The notes: generated by a model not told the origin, from the sequence alone. A DNA stretch of 64,000 bases from Micromonospora sp. WMMD882 (GCF_027497255.1 NZ_CP114903.1:2666001-2730000); one strand, 5' to 3'. Numbered from the stretch's first letter, positions 35,835-44,687 are shown. Translations and numbers: made by a program.

Positions 35835-36497
35835 ATGTACGCACCGACCGCCCGGACCACCGCCACCCGATCGCGGGATCGGATGAGCTACGACCGCCCC
35901 GCCGCGCACGCCGTGCTGGACGAGGCCTACCACTGCACGCTCGGGTTCGTCGTCGACGGCGAGCCACGCCTGCTGCCCACCCTGCACGTCCGGGTCGGTG
36001 AGACCCTCTACCTGCACGGCTCCACCGGCAGCCGCCCGCTGCTCGCCGCCCGGGGCCCGGCCGGGCTGCCGGTCTGCGTGAGCGTCACCCTGCTCGACGG
36101 CCTGGTCTACGGCCGTTCCCAGTTCCACCACAGCGCCAACTACCGCTCGGTGGTCGCGCACGGCGTCGCCCACCTGGTCGCCGATCCCGCCGAGAAGTCG
36201 ACCGTGTTGACCGCCCTGGTGGAGAAGACCGGCGCCGGCCGCGCCGCGGAGAGCCGTCCGCCGAGCCGCCGGGAGCTGGCCGAGACGGCCGTGCTGGCGT
36301 TGCCGCTGGGTGAGGTCTCGGTCCGGGCCCGCGCCGGCGGCGTCCGGGACGAGCCGGCCGATCTCGCCCTGCCGCACTGGGCGGGGGTGCTGCCGCTCCG
36401 GCTGACGCCGGGCCGCCCCGAGCCGGACGCCGGGGTCACCGCCCCGGTCCCGGCCTACCTGCCGTCGTCGGTCGTCCCGGATGGCGCGCCGGGGTGA
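35835..36497 (+). CDS. PNPOx-fold flavin-nucleotide-binding protein (NimA-like)
   Basis: 220 residues. YDRPAAHAVLDEAYHCTLGFVVDGEPRLLPTLHVRVGETLYLHGSTGSRPL is the split-barrel flavin/heme-binding pattern seen in pyridoxamine-phosphate-oxidase-like proteins and 5-nitroimidazole reductases. RSQFHHSANYRSVVAHGVAHLV follows. It is not PdxH itself. ATG 35835 has GGTGG upstream; a GTG at 35823 is possible. Divergent from the MocR regulator. Confidence 0.85.
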   Translation: MYAPTARTTATRSRDRMSYDRPAAHAVLDEAYHCTLGFVVDGEPRLLPTLHVRVGETLYLHGSTGSRPLLAARGPAGLPVCVSVTLLDGLVYGRSQFHHSANYRSVVAHGVAHLVADPAEKSTVLTALVEKTGAGRAAESRPPSRRELAETAVLALPLGEVSVRARAGGVRDEPADLALPHWAGVLPLRLTPGRPEPDAGVTAPVPAYLPSSVVPDGAPG

Positions 36498-36560
36498 GTC
36501 CGCGTCGTCCACCGGGCCGTCGACGGGCCGGAACGGGACGGGTGGCCCGGTTCACCGGCC

Positions 36561-36602
36561 GCTGTGCTCCGGCGCGCGTCGGCGAGTGGCCGGAAGCACA
36601 GC
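36561..36602 (+). terminator. Stem-loop between PNPOx-like gene and leuE
   Basis: GCTGTGCTCCGG pairs with CCGGAAGCACAGC with one bulged base, 17-base loop; 64 bp past the upstream stop. Confidence 0.5.
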
Positions 36603-36645
36603 GCCGGCTGCGAAAACGTGTTCACCGGGCGGGCCTGGTGGCGTC

Positions 36646-37317
36646 ATGATGACCGGCGTGCTGGGCATCACCGACTTCTGGACCTTCGTGCTGGGCACCG
36701 TGGCCATCGTGCTGTTGCCCGGTCCCAACTCGCTCTTCGTGCTCTCCACCGCCGCGCGGCGCGGCGTGGGCGCCGGCTACCGGGCCGCCGCCGGCGTGTT
36801 CGTCGGCGACGCGGTGCTCATGGCGCTCTCCGCGGCCGGGGTCGCCTCGCTGCTCACCGCCTATCCGCCGCTCTTCATGCTGGTCAAGTACGCCGGCGCG
36901 GCGTATCTCGGCTACCTGGGGTTGACGATGCTGCGCGGCGCGTGGCGACGCTGGCGGCTCCGGCACGATCCGACCACCCCACGACTGATCGACAGCGCCG
37001 AGCCGGCGGCGTCGCGCACGCCCTTCCGACGGGCGTTGCTGGTCAGCGTCGTGAACCCGAAGGCGATCCTCTTCTTCATCTCGTTCTTCATCCAGTTCGT
37101 CGACCCGGCGTACGCGTGGCCGGCGCTGTCGTTCCTGGTGTTGGGCCTGGTCGTGCAGGTGACCAGCGCCCTCTACCTGACCACGCTGATCTTCGGTGGG
37201 GCGTTCCTGGCCACCCAGCTCCGGGCCCGTCGCCGCTTGGCGGCCACCGCCATCACCGGGGTCGCCGCGCTCTTCCTCGGCTTCAGCGTCAAGCTCGCCA
37301 CCGCCACCGCCGGTTGA
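36646..37317 (+). CDS. leuE: LysE/RhtB-family amino-acid exporter, LeuE-like
   Basis: 223 residues, about six membrane helices. The N-terminus DFWTFVLGTVAIVLLPGPNSLFVLSTAARRGVGAGYRAAAGVFVGDAVLM and the segment RALLVSVVNPKAILFFISFFIQFVDP track E. coli LeuE closely. Exports leucine or similar neutral amino acids. Two adjacent ATGs (36646, 36649) are possible starts. Confidence 0.88.
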   Translation: MMTGVLGITDFWTFVLGTVAIVLLPGPNSLFVLSTAARRGVGAGYRAAAGVFVGDAVLMALSAAGVASLLTAYPPLFMLVKYAGAAYLGYLGLTMLRGAWRRWRLRHDPTTPRLIDSAEPAASRTPFRRALLVSVVNPKAILFFISFFIQFVDPAYAWPALSFLVLGLVVQVTSALYLTTLIFGGAFLATQLRARRRLAATAITGVAALFLGFSVKLATATAG

Positions 37318-37368
37318 CGCGGCGGCCCCCTGGCGGGCCTGCTCCGGGCCGGCCGACACGGGCCCGGG

Positions 37369-37429
37369 GCCGGTTGGGCAGGCGCCAAGCCGGCTGGGCA
37401 GGTGCCGAGCCGGCTGGGCAAAGCTCCGA
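37369..37429. repeat. Three imperfect 20-bp tandem repeats between leuE and spo0M
   Basis: Units starting at 37369, 37389 and 37409 share GCCGGCTGGGCA; they diverge in the last eight bases. Lies between convergent genes. Confidence 0.7.
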
Positions 37430-37459
37430 GCCGGGCCGAGAGTGGCGCGTCCGGTCCGA

Positions 37460-38383
37460 TCAGGTGCCGTCGCCGGCGCCACCGCCGATACCGGCGCCAC
37501 CGGCGGTGCCGCCCAGCCCTTCGCCCGGGGCGACCGGGCGGTCCGGGGGGCGGCTGACATGGGCCGACCCGGTGATCCGGGCGGACCAGTGGGCGTGCGC
37601 CGCCGCGGCGGCGTGCCGGTTGATCGTCTCCCGCAGCCAGCCGTCCACCACGCTCACCCAGTCCCGCGCGGCGGCGTCGGCGTGCCACGCCTTGAACCGG
37701 CTGATGCTCTGGTGGGTCACGCCGGCCAGGGAGAGCCTGCGGTCCACCCAGAGGATCACCTCCAGGGTGGCGGGGTCCGCCACGAAGATCAGCTCCAGCT
37801 CGGTGATCGGGCCGGCGTAGAGCGGGCCCACCCAGTAGTTCAGCCGCTGATGCAACGGCAGGGTCTGGGCCACCCCGGGTAGCCGCCCCTCCTGCAGCCC
37901 CGCCTGCCGCAGCGAGAAGCCGAGAGTGTCCAGGGCGGCCAGCACGTGTTGCTGGGTGGGCAGCGGGTGCACGAACACCGGCACCATCGCGCCCTCGTCC
38001 CGCAGTGGGTCGACCGCCACCTCGGTGCGCAGTCCGGTCCGAAGGTTGAGCAGCGGCACCCCTCCGAAGATCGTCACCGGGGTCTCCCAGGGCAGCGGCA
38101 GGGCGAAGGGGATCGACCGGCGTCGCCCGGCGGGCAGTACGAACCCGCCGGCCACCGCCGCCTGGTGGAACTGCGTCAGGCGGCGGGGCGCCTCGGGGGC
38201 CACCGGCTCCACCGCGGCGACCAGCCCCAACCGGACGTGTCCGACCGGCACGTCGGCGGCGCCCGCGGTGAGCGTCACCCGCCCCGGCAGACGCAGGCCG
38301 GGGCGGGTGCTCGGATTGGTCACCGAGGTGTGCACGGTCAGCCCGGCGCCACCGGGCTCCGTCGACACCCCCGTGAACCGCAT
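37460..38383 (-). CDS. spo0M: Spo0M-type sporulation-control protein
   Basis: 307 residues. Two arrestin-like beta-sandwich halves (TVHTSVTNPSTRPGLRLPGRVTLTAG..., IPFALPLPWETPVTIFGGVPLLNLRTGLRTEVAVDP) as in Bacillus Spo0M, then TLGFSLRQAGLQEG and LELIFVADPATLEVILWVDRR. Soluble; a Gly-rich tail follows residue 285. Starts 4 bp after the stop of the upstream CBS protein gene, so it is the last gene of an operon 40792-37460. Confidence 0.85.
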   Translation of the reverse strand: MRFTGVSTEPGGAGLTVHTSVTNPSTRPGLRLPGRVTLTAGAADVPVGHVRLGLVAAVEPVAPEAPRRLTQFHQAAVAGGFVLPAGRRRSIPFALPLPWETPVTIFGGVPLLNLRTGLRTEVAVDPLRDEGAMVPVFVHPLPTQQHVLAALDTLGFSLRQAGLQEGRLPGVAQTLPLHQRLNYWVGPLYAGPITELELIFVADPATLEVILWVDRRLSLAGVTHQSISRFKAWHADAAARDWVSVVDGWLRETINRHAAAAAHAHWSARITGSAHVSRPPDRPVAPGEGLGGTAGGAGIGGGAGDGT

Positions 38384-38387
38384 CGCC

Positions 38388-39452
38388 CTACCGCATCCGC
38401 CGCCCGCGCGGCACCGGGTCGGTCTCGTCGTCGAACTCGCCGATGACCTCCTCCAGGAGGTCCTCCAGGGCCACGAACCCGATCGGACGGGTCGGGCCGC
38501 CGCCGTTGCGTACCAGGGCGAGCTGCGCCTGCACGCCGCGCATCGCGGCCACCGCCTCGGTGACCGAGGCCGTGTCGGGCAGGGTGAACGCGTCGGACAT
38601 CAGCTCCCCCGCGGTCGCCGTCCGGCCGGTCGTGACCGCCCGCACCGCCTCCCGTACGTGCACCAGGCCGACCACCTCGCCGGCCGGGTCCACCACCGCG
38701 AGGCGGGACCGGCCGCTGTCCCGGCTGACCGCCTCGATCCGCTCGGCGGACTCGTCCCGGGGGACCGTGACGATCTGCGCGAACGGCTCCATCACGTCGG
38801 CCACCTTGGTCTCCTGGAGCTCCAGCATGCTGGTCAGCATCTGGTGCTGCTCCGCGCCGAGCAGCCCGTGCTCGCGGGACTGCTCCAGCAGCATCCGCAG
38901 CTCGTCCGGGCCGTGCACCTGGGCGAGCTGGTCCTGCGGGTTCACCTTCGCCAGCCGCAGCATCGCGTTGGCGACCGCGTTGAGCAACGACAGCACCGGG
39001 CGGGCCACCCGGGCGAAGGCCCGGAACGGCAGGGCCAGCAGCAACGCCGAACGTTCCGCGTCGGTGATCGCCCACGACTTCGGGGCCATCTCGCCGACCA
39101 CCAGGTGCAGGAAGGTGACCAGGCTCAACGCGAAGATCAGCGCGACGACGTGGCTGGCCGCGGTGGGCAGCCCGACCGCGTGCAGCAGCGGGCTGAGCAG
39201 GCGCTCGATCGCCGGCTCGGCGAGCGCGCCCAGGCCCAGCGTGCAGAGCGTGATGCCGAGCTGCGCGCCGGCCAGCATCAGGGAGAGTTCCCGGACGCCG
39301 TCCAGCGCCGCCCGGGCCGCCCGGCCCCCGCCCGCCGCGACCTGCTCCAACCGGTAGCGCTTGCTGGCGACCAGGGCGAACTCGGCGGCCACGAAGAAGC
39401 CGTTCAGGGCGAGCAGCACGACCGAGGTGATCAGCGCGAAACCGGTGCTCAT
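38388..39452 (-). CDS. HlyC/CorC (CNNM-like) membrane protein with CBS domains
   Basis: 354 residues. DUF21/CNNM membrane domain (about 1-190, three to four helices, with GEMAPKSWAI) and a CBS pair (VADVMEPFAQIVTVPRDES... and AGELMSDAFTLPDTASV...). Lacks the C-terminal CorC domain of its neighbour. Probably divalent-cation transport or regulation, by family. ATG overlaps the upstream stop (ATGA). Confidence 0.88.
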   Translation of the reverse strand: MSTGFALITSVVLLALNGFFVAAEFALVASKRYRLEQVAAGGGRAARAALDGVRELSLMLAGAQLGITLCTLGLGALAEPAIERLLSPLLHAVGLPTAASHVVALIFALSLVTFLHLVVGEMAPKSWAITDAERSALLLALPFRAFARVARPVLSLLNAVANAMLRLAKVNPQDQLAQVHGPDELRMLLEQSREHGLLGAEQHQMLTSMLELQETKVADVMEPFAQIVTVPRDESAERIEAVSRDSGRSRLAVVDPAGEVVGLVHVREAVRAVTTGRTATAGELMSDAFTLPDTASVTEAVAAMRGVQAQLALVRNGGGPTRPIGFVALEDLLEEVIGEFDDETDPVPRGRRMR

Positions 39453-40792
39453 GCGGCCACCTCGCTGGTGCCGATGACGCGCAGCCGAACCGAGTCGGCC
39501 ACGTGCCGGTCCACGGCCAGCACCTCGACCAGGGCCCGTGGGGCGGCTTCACCGTCCTCGCCGGGCAGGCCGATCTCCAGCAGGTCACCCACCTCGGGGA
39601 CCCGGCCCAGCTCCCGCATGACCAGCCCGGAGATGGTGTCGTACTCCGGCCCTTCGGGCAGCTCGATGCCGGTGCTGTCGGCCACCTCGTCGATCCGCCA
39701 GCGGGCCGGCACCACCCAGGACCCGTCCTCCTGCCGGGCCGGGGACCGCTCCGGCAGGTCGTCCTCGTCGAGGATCGGGCCGACCAGCTCCTCGGCGATG
39801 TCCTCCAGGGTGATCACCCCGGCGAAGCCGCCGTACTCGTCGACCACGCAGGCGAGCTGCCGGTGCCCGCTGCGGAGCCGGTCCAGCACCGTGGGCAGCG
39901 GCAGCGTCTCGGGCACCAGCAACGGCGGTACGGCCACCGCGCCCACCGGCGTCGTCGCCCGCTGCGCCGGGGGGACGCCGAGCACGTCGGAGATCCCGAC
40001 CACGCCGATCAGGTCGTCGACGCCCTCGGCGCCGCGTACCGGGAACCGGGAGTGGCCGGTGTCCAGCAGCTCGACCACCCGGCTGACCGGTTCGTCGGCC
40101 CGTACGGTGTGCACGTCGACCCGGGGCACCATGGCCTCTCCCGCGGTCAGCTCCCGGAAGTCCAGCCCACGGTCGAGCAGGTCGGACATGGCGGCGTCGA
40201 GGTGGCCCTCCTGCCGGGACTCGGCGATGATCTTTTCCAGGTCCTCCGGGGTGGCGCCGCTGGGCAGCTCCTCGATCGGCTCGATGCCGATCCGGCGGAG
40301 CAGCCGCACGGCGGCCCGGTCGAACAGCTTGATCAGCGGGCCGGCCACGGCGAGGTAGATCAGGGTGGAGCGGCTCAGCGCCCGGGCCAGCGGCTCGGCG
40401 CGGGCGATGGCGAGGTTCTTCGGGGCGAGCTCGCCGAGCACCATCTGCACCACTGTCGCGATGACCAGGGCCAACGCCACCGACAGCGGCAGGCTGACGG
40501 TGGTCGAGAGGCCGGCGACGCCGAGCAGCTCGGCGAGGCCCGCGCCGAGGTACGGCTCGGCGACGTACCCGACGAGCAGGGCGGTGACGGTGATCCCGAG
40601 CTGGGCGCCGGAGAGCATGAAGGACAGCCGGCCGGTCACCTGGAGGGCGCGGACGGCGGCCTGGTCGCCGTCGTCGGCGAGCTGCTTGAGCTTGCCCCGG
40701 TCGACGGCGACGTAACCGAACTCCTGGGCCACGAAGTAGCCCGTGGCGGCGGTCAGGACGGTGATCAGAACGAGTCCGACAGCGATCAACAC
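39449..40792 (-). CDS. HlyC/CorC family transporter with CBS and CorC domains
   Basis: 447 residues. DUF21 membrane domain (about 1-200, with GELAPKNLAIARAEP), CBS pair (AGEAMVPRVDVHTVRADEPVSR, VPPLLVPETLPLPTVLDRL) and a C-terminal transporter-associated domain (WVVPARWRIDEVADSTGIELPEGPEYDTISGLVMRELG). The pair of unequal paralogues suggests a heterodimer. GTG 40792 lacks an ideal ribosome site. The ~100-nt leader contains two strong hairpins. Confidence 0.88.
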   Translation of the reverse strand: MLIAVGLVLITVLTAATGYFVAQEFGYVAVDRGKLKQLADDGDQAAVRALQVTGRLSFMLSGAQLGITVTALLVGYVAEPYLGAGLAELLGVAGLSTTVSLPLSVALALVIATVVQMVLGELAPKNLAIARAEPLARALSRSTLIYLAVAGPLIKLFDRAAVRLLRRIGIEPIEELPSGATPEDLEKIIAESRQEGHLDAAMSDLLDRGLDFRELTAGEAMVPRVDVHTVRADEPVSRVVELLDTGHSRFPVRGAEGVDDLIGVVGISDVLGVPPAQRATTPVGAVAVPPLLVPETLPLPTVLDRLRSGHRQLACVVDEYGGFAGVITLEDIAEELVGPILDEDDLPERSPARQEDGSWVVPARWRIDEVADSTGIELPEGPEYDTISGLVMRELGRVPEVGDLLEIGLPGEDGEAAPRALVEVLAVDRHVADSVRLRVIGTSEVAA

Positions 40793-41287
40793 GGGAGGCT
40801 CAGGGCTCCTCGGGACGCTGCGGAACGGGAAGGCCGGGTCGTACCCGGCCGGCTACTGCTGCCCTCCTGGGCAGAAGAGTCGATCATGGTGCCATTTTAT
40901 CGGCAGCCGCTGAACGCCGCCTGGATGTCGCCGACTCGTGGCCGGACGGGTCCGCCGGGACGCCACCGCCCGGCGGGCGGGTCCGCCACACCGGCCACGC
41001 CCGGCGGACGATCCGGGTCCGCCTGCCGTCCGGCCGGGCCTGGAGGGGTGACGTCGGAGGATCGTCCGGTCTGTCGGGAACGGGACAGCGGATCGGTCGC
41101 AGATCCATCAGCAGGAACGGGAATCAGCCCCTTCTCCGACGGCAGGCGACTCGTTGACCAGAACGGCCGACAGAAGTCGGAGAGCCGCTTCCGTGACGAG
41201 CGGGACGCCAGGCGCCCACGACGACGGTACGGCGATGCTGGACGGCACCGGTCCGTCGTCGTCGCCACCACGGGAAAGGACGTTCAC
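40793..41287. other. Intergenic region upstream of the CorC-like operon and the secreted protein gene
   Basis: 495 bp without a credible gene between divergent genes. The left 110 bp is the structured leader and promoter of the CorC-like gene. In the rest, up to 41287, I see no clear promoter or other feature. Confidence 0.6.
40832..40899 (-). promoter_or_regulatory. Promoter and structured leader of the CorC-like operon
   Basis: Minus-strand -10 TAAAAT (40899-40894, in GATAAAAT) predicts a leader of about 95 nt. It folds into CTGCCC-AGGA-GGGCAG (40874-40859) and GGCCGGGT-ACG-ACCCGGCC (40850-40832), both perfect. A metal-responsive leader or attenuator is possible; it does not match the M-box or yybP-ykoY consensus as I know them. 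Confidence 0.5.
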
Positions 41288-41746
41288 GTGCCGGTCGGAA
41301 TCACTTCTCTCACTGTCACGATCGTGGCGGCGGCTGCCGCCCTGACACCCGCCGGGCCGGCCGCGACAGTCCCCCTCGGCACCGCTGTCACCAGGGCGCC
41401 GGCCCTGACCGCCCCGCCCAGCCGGAGCCCCGGACCCCCCGGACGCCTCGGTGAAGAGTTCGTCATCCAGTCGTGCCACGGCGACGCCGTGGTCTTCGAG
41501 GTGGACGTCGACACCCTGGAATGGCCCGGTACCGGCTGGGCCTGGACGACCGCCTCGTGCCGGGACGTCAACATCAGGCCGGGCACCGGCGTCAACGCGC
41601 GGGTGTGCTTCCGGAAGACAGGGTCCTGCAACAGTTGGAAGTGGGCGCCTGCTGGTTCGTGGAAGGTGATCGCCACGGACGTCATCGACGGCACCGCGTT
41701 CCACCTCCAGTTCGATCGCCACAGCACCGGACGGGCCGCCTTCTGA
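41288..41746 (+). CDS. Small secreted protein of unknown function
   Basis: 152 residues. Residues 1-25 form a signal peptide (PVGITSLTVTIVAAAAALTPAGPAA). The mature part has four Cys (SCHGD, SCRDV, VCFRKTGSCNSW) that could form two disulfides, and several Trp, in a compact domain ending HLQFDRHSTGRAAF. Not recognised. GTG 41288 with AAAGGA upstream. Overlaps no other credible gene. Confidence 0.6.
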   Translation: MPVGITSLTVTIVAAAAALTPAGPAATVPLGTAVTRAPALTAPPSRSPGPPGRLGEEFVIQSCHGDAVVFEVDVDTLEWPGTGWAWTTASCRDVNIRPGTGVNARVCFRKTGSCNSWKWAPAGSWKVIATDVIDGTAFHLQFDRHSTGRAAF

Positions 41747-41779
41747 GCGTTCCCGAGCGACCGGGCAGCGGGACGGACA

Positions 41780-41837
41780 GGGCGACCGGGCGGGCCGGGC
41801 GACCGGGCGGGCCGGGCGACCGGGCGGGCCGGGCGAC
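41780..41837 (-). repeat. 17-bp tandem repeat (3.4 copies) just downstream of mrpG
   Basis: Units GGGCGACCGGGCGGGCC at 41780, 41797 and 41814, then a partial copy; ends 4 bases before the mrpG stop codon. Confidence 0.85.
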
Positions 41838-41840
41838 GGA

Positions 41841-42197
41841 TCAGGCCAACTCGTCGATGTCGAGCAGTTCGTGGTTGAGCCGACCGGACCGGTACGCGGC
41901 GCGGGCGATCAACTGGGCCGTGATCGGGGCGGTGGCGAGTTGGAAGAGCATGACCAGCAGGATCATGCCCAGCGCGGTGACGCTGCGCAGGCGGGCCGCC
42001 AGCCCCAGCATGATCAGCAGCACTCCGAGCACCTGCGGCTTGGTGACCGCGTGGATGCGGTCCAGGGTGCTCGGCAGGCGCAGCACCCCGATCCCGGCGG
42101 CCAGGCTGAGCAGCGCCCCGGCCAGCAGGCAGACGCCCGCCAGCAGGTCCGCCACCCCGATCACGCTCGGCAGGCCGGCCGCTTCGTCGCCGGTCAC
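41841..42197 (-). CDS. mrpG: Na+/H+ antiporter subunit G
   Basis: 118 residues, three membrane helices. IGVLRLPSTLDRIHAVTKPQVLGVLLIMLGL is the MnhG/MrpG signature. GTG start overlaps the mrpF stop by 4 bp. Last gene of the Mrp operon. Confidence 0.93.
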   Translation of the reverse strand: MTGDEAAGLPSVIGVADLLAGVCLLAGALLSLAAGIGVLRLPSTLDRIHAVTKPQVLGVLLIMLGLAARLRSVTALGMILLVMLFQLATAPITAQLIARAAYRSGRLNHELLDIDELA

Positions 42198-42457
42198 GGT
42201 TTTCCCCCGGCGGCGAAGCGGACCAGCGCCACCGTGCCGAGGAAGCCGAGCAGGGCCAGCACCACCAGCACCGGCAGGGTGGTGGCGCGGCGGTGCACGG
42301 CCGCCTCCGCGCCCACCGCGGCGACCATCGTGGCGAGCAGCAGCTCGGTGGCGACCAGCCGGTCCAGCAGGGACGGTCCGCGCACCATCCGGGCGAGGGC
42401 GAGCAGCACGGCGCCGCACAGCAGCGCGGTGAGGGTGACGGTCAGCAACGGACTCAT
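42194..42457 (-). CDS. mrpF: Na+/H+ antiporter subunit F
   Basis: 87 residues, three membrane helices, with ARMVRGPSLLDRLVATELL as in MrpF/MnhF. Its ATG shares one base with the mrpE stop. Confidence 0.93.
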   Translation of the reverse strand: MSPLLTVTLTALLCGAVLLALARMVRGPSLLDRLVATELLLATMVAAVGAEAAVHRRATTLPVLVVLALLGFLGTVALVRFAAGGKP

Positions 42458-43185
42458 CAGGCGGATCCTTTCTCGACAGGACGGGACGCCAGCAGGCGGA
42501 CCTCGGCGCTGGAGCCGACGGCCCGCACGATGCGCCGTTCGACGTCCCGGACGCGCTGCCGGCTGCCGCTCAGGTCCTCGGGGGCACGGACGTCGAAGAC
42601 GTGGACGTAGAGCACCCCGGAGTTCCGGTCCACTTCGAGGACGAGCGTGCCCGGCACCAGGGAGACCACCTCGGCGGTGAGGGCGAGGTTCAGGTCGGTG
42701 CGTACCCGCAGCTCGGCTGCGATGATCGCGCTGCGCGGCCGGTACCCGGGCCGGACGGCCGTCCAGGCGACGTGCACGCTGGCCCGGACCAGCTCGCCGA
42801 CGAACCGCGTCACGAAGGCCAGCAGCGCGCCGGGGCGCAGCCGGGCCTCAAGGGTGACCGGGGGCAGCGGAAAGAACACCAGCACGATGATCGCGACGAG
42901 CGCTCCGCCGAGCACGTTGCCCAGGTGGAACCGTCCCCAGAGCAGGTTCCACAGCAGCACCATCCAGCCCGCCGCGATGATCTGTTCCCGCCAGCCGCCC
43001 GGCCCGCGTACCGGAGGGGCGTCGGCCGTGGTCGGCGGGCCGGGCGGGGAGCCGTCAGCGGCGGACGACGGGCCGGATGGGGAACCTCCGGCCGTGGGCG
43101 ACGGGCCGGGTGGGGGGCCCGCGGCGGCGGACGAGGCGGCCGGCGGCGGCCCGCCGGCGGGTCCGGCCGGGTCGTCGGGGCTCAC
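42457..43185 (-). CDS. mrpE: Na+/H+ antiporter subunit E with long N-terminal extension
   Basis: 242 residues against about 160 for typical MrpE. The first ~60 residues are a Pro/Gly/Ser/Ala-rich repeat (SPDDPAGPAGGPPPAASSAA...); the MrpE domain starts at about 65 (WREQIIAAGWMVLLWNLLWGRFHLGNVLGG). LVPGTLVLEVDRNSGVLYVHVFDV is the family C-terminal core. GTG 43185 overlaps the mrpD stop. Confidence 0.9.
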   Translation of the reverse strand: MSPDDPAGPAGGPPPAASSAAAGPPPGPSPTAGGSPSGPSSAADGSPPGPPTTADAPPVRGPGGWREQIIAAGWMVLLWNLLWGRFHLGNVLGGALVAIIVLVFFPLPPVTLEARLRPGALLAFVTRFVGELVRASVHVAWTAVRPGYRPRSAIIAAELRVRTDLNLALTAEVVSLVPGTLVLEVDRNSGVLYVHVFDVRAPEDLSGSRQRVRDVERRIVRAVGSSAEVRLLASRPVEKGSA

Positions 43186-44687
43186 GGCGCGCCGTCCGGG
43201 AAGACGGCCCGCACGTACGGGGTGCGACGGTTCAGGTCGGCCGCCGCGTCCGCGGTGACCGCGAAGATCGGCCCGGCGGCCACGGTGAGCGCCACGCCGA
43301 GGGCGACCAGCGCGAACGTCGAGGCGACCATCAGCGGGGGCAACCGGGTCGGCGGGTCGGCGGCGGCGAGCCGGGGTGACCGCCAGAAGGCGATGTTCCA
43401 CACCCGGGAGGCGGCGTAGAGGGTGAGCAGGCTGGTCAGCGCCCCGGTGCCGATCAGCGCCCAGGGCAGTGGGCCGCCGGCCTGCGCGGCGGCCTGGAAG
43501 AGACCGAGTTTGCCGAGGAAGCCGGGGAACGGTGGCACCCCGGCGAGGTTCATCGCGGGGAGGAAGAACAGCGCGGCGAGCAGCGGGGCGACCCGGGCCA
43601 GGCCGCCGAGCCGACGCAGGTCGGTGCTGCCGGCGCGCTGCTCCACCAGGCCGGCGGCGAGGAAGAGCGTGGTCTGCACGGTGATGTGGTGCACCACGTA
43701 GAAGATCGCCCCGGTGAGTCCGGCCACCGTGCTCAACGCGATCCCGAAGATCATGTAGCCGATGTGGCTGACCAGGGTGAACGACAGCAGCCGCTTCAGG
43801 TCGGACTGGGCGACCGCGCCGAGGATGCCGACCAGCATGGTCGCCCCGGCCACCACGATCAGGACGCCGTCGACCTGGCCACCGGGGAAGAGCAGGGTCT
43901 CGGTACGGATGATCGCGTACACGCCGACCTTGGTGAGCAGGCCGGCGAAGACCGCGGTGACCGGGGCGGGCGCGGTGGGGTAGCTGTCCGGCAGCCACGC
44001 CGACAGCGGGAAGACCGCCGCCTTCACCCCGAAGGCGAGCAGCAGCACCAGGTGCAGGGCCAGGGCCAGCTCCGCCGGGAGCGTGTCGAGCCGGACGGTG
44101 AGCTGGGCCAGGTTGAGGGTTCCGGTGGCCGCGTAGACCAGCCCCGTCCCGCCCAGGAAGATCATCGAGGACAGCACGCTGACCACCACGTACGTCGAGC
44201 CGGTACGGATCCGCGCCTCGGTGCCGCCCAGCGTGATCAGCACGTAGCTGGCGGCCAGCAGCATCTCGAACGAGACGAAGAGGTTGAACAGGTCCCCGGC
44301 GAGGAAGGCGTTGGTGACGCCGGCGGTCAGCACCAGGTACGTCGGGTGGAAGATGCTCACCGGCGTGCCCTCGCCGAGGTCGGACTGCCCCTGACCGATG
44401 GAGTAGAGCAGCACGCAGAGCGTCACGGCCGCCGAGACGGTGATCATCAGTGCGGCCAACTGGTCGGCGACCAGCACGATGCCGACTGGCGGCGCCCAGC
44501 CGCCGATCCGGGCCACCACCGGCCCGTGGGCGTACGCCTGGACGAGCAGCACCGTCGACACGGTGAGCATGGCGACCAGCACGACCACGCTGACCGCCCG
44601 CTGCGCCCGGGCCCAGCGGCCCAGCAGCAGGGTCAGCGCGGCGCCCAGCAACGGCATCACCACCGGCAGCGGCACCAGGGACCTCAC
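43182..44687 (-). CDS. mrpD: Na+/H+ antiporter subunit D
   Basis: 501 residues, about 14 membrane helices, a proton-pumping complex I NuoN/NuoM-like subunit. LFNLFVSFEMLLAASYVLITLGG and AFGVKAAVFPLSAWLPDSYPTAPAPVTAVFAGLLTKVGVYAIIR hold the conserved Glu and Lys of the proton path. GTG 44687 overlaps mrpC by 4 bp. Confidence 0.95.
   Translation of the reverse strand: MRSLVPLPVVMPLLGAALTLLLGRWARAQRAVSVVVLVAMLTVSTVLLVQAYAHGPVVARIGGWAPPVGIVLVADQLAALMITVSAAVTLCVLLYSIGQGQSDLGEGTPVSIFHPTYLVLTAGVTNAFLAGDLFNLFVSFEMLLAASYVLITLGGTEARIRTGSTYVVVSVLSSMIFLGGTGLVYAATGTLNLAQLTVRLDTLPAELALALHLVLLLAFGVKAAVFPLSAWLPDSYPTAPAPVTAVFAGLLTKVGVYAIIRTETLLFPGGQVDGVLIVVAGATMLVGILGAVAQSDLKRLLSFTLVSHIGYMIFGIALSTVAGLTGAIFYVVHHITVQTTLFLAAGLVEQRAGSTDLRRLGGLARVAPLLAALFFLPAMNLAGVPPFPGFLGKLGLFQAAAQAGGPLPWALIGTGALTSLLTLYAASRVWNIAFWRSPRLAAADPPTRLPPLMVASTFALVALGVALTVAAGPIFAVTADAAADLNRRTPYVRAVFPDGAP

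Noticed and set aside
40884..41108. Small minus-strand open frame of 74 codons before the CorC-like operon
   Set aside because: No ribosome site, Pro/Arg-rich composition, and it overlaps the predicted promoter.
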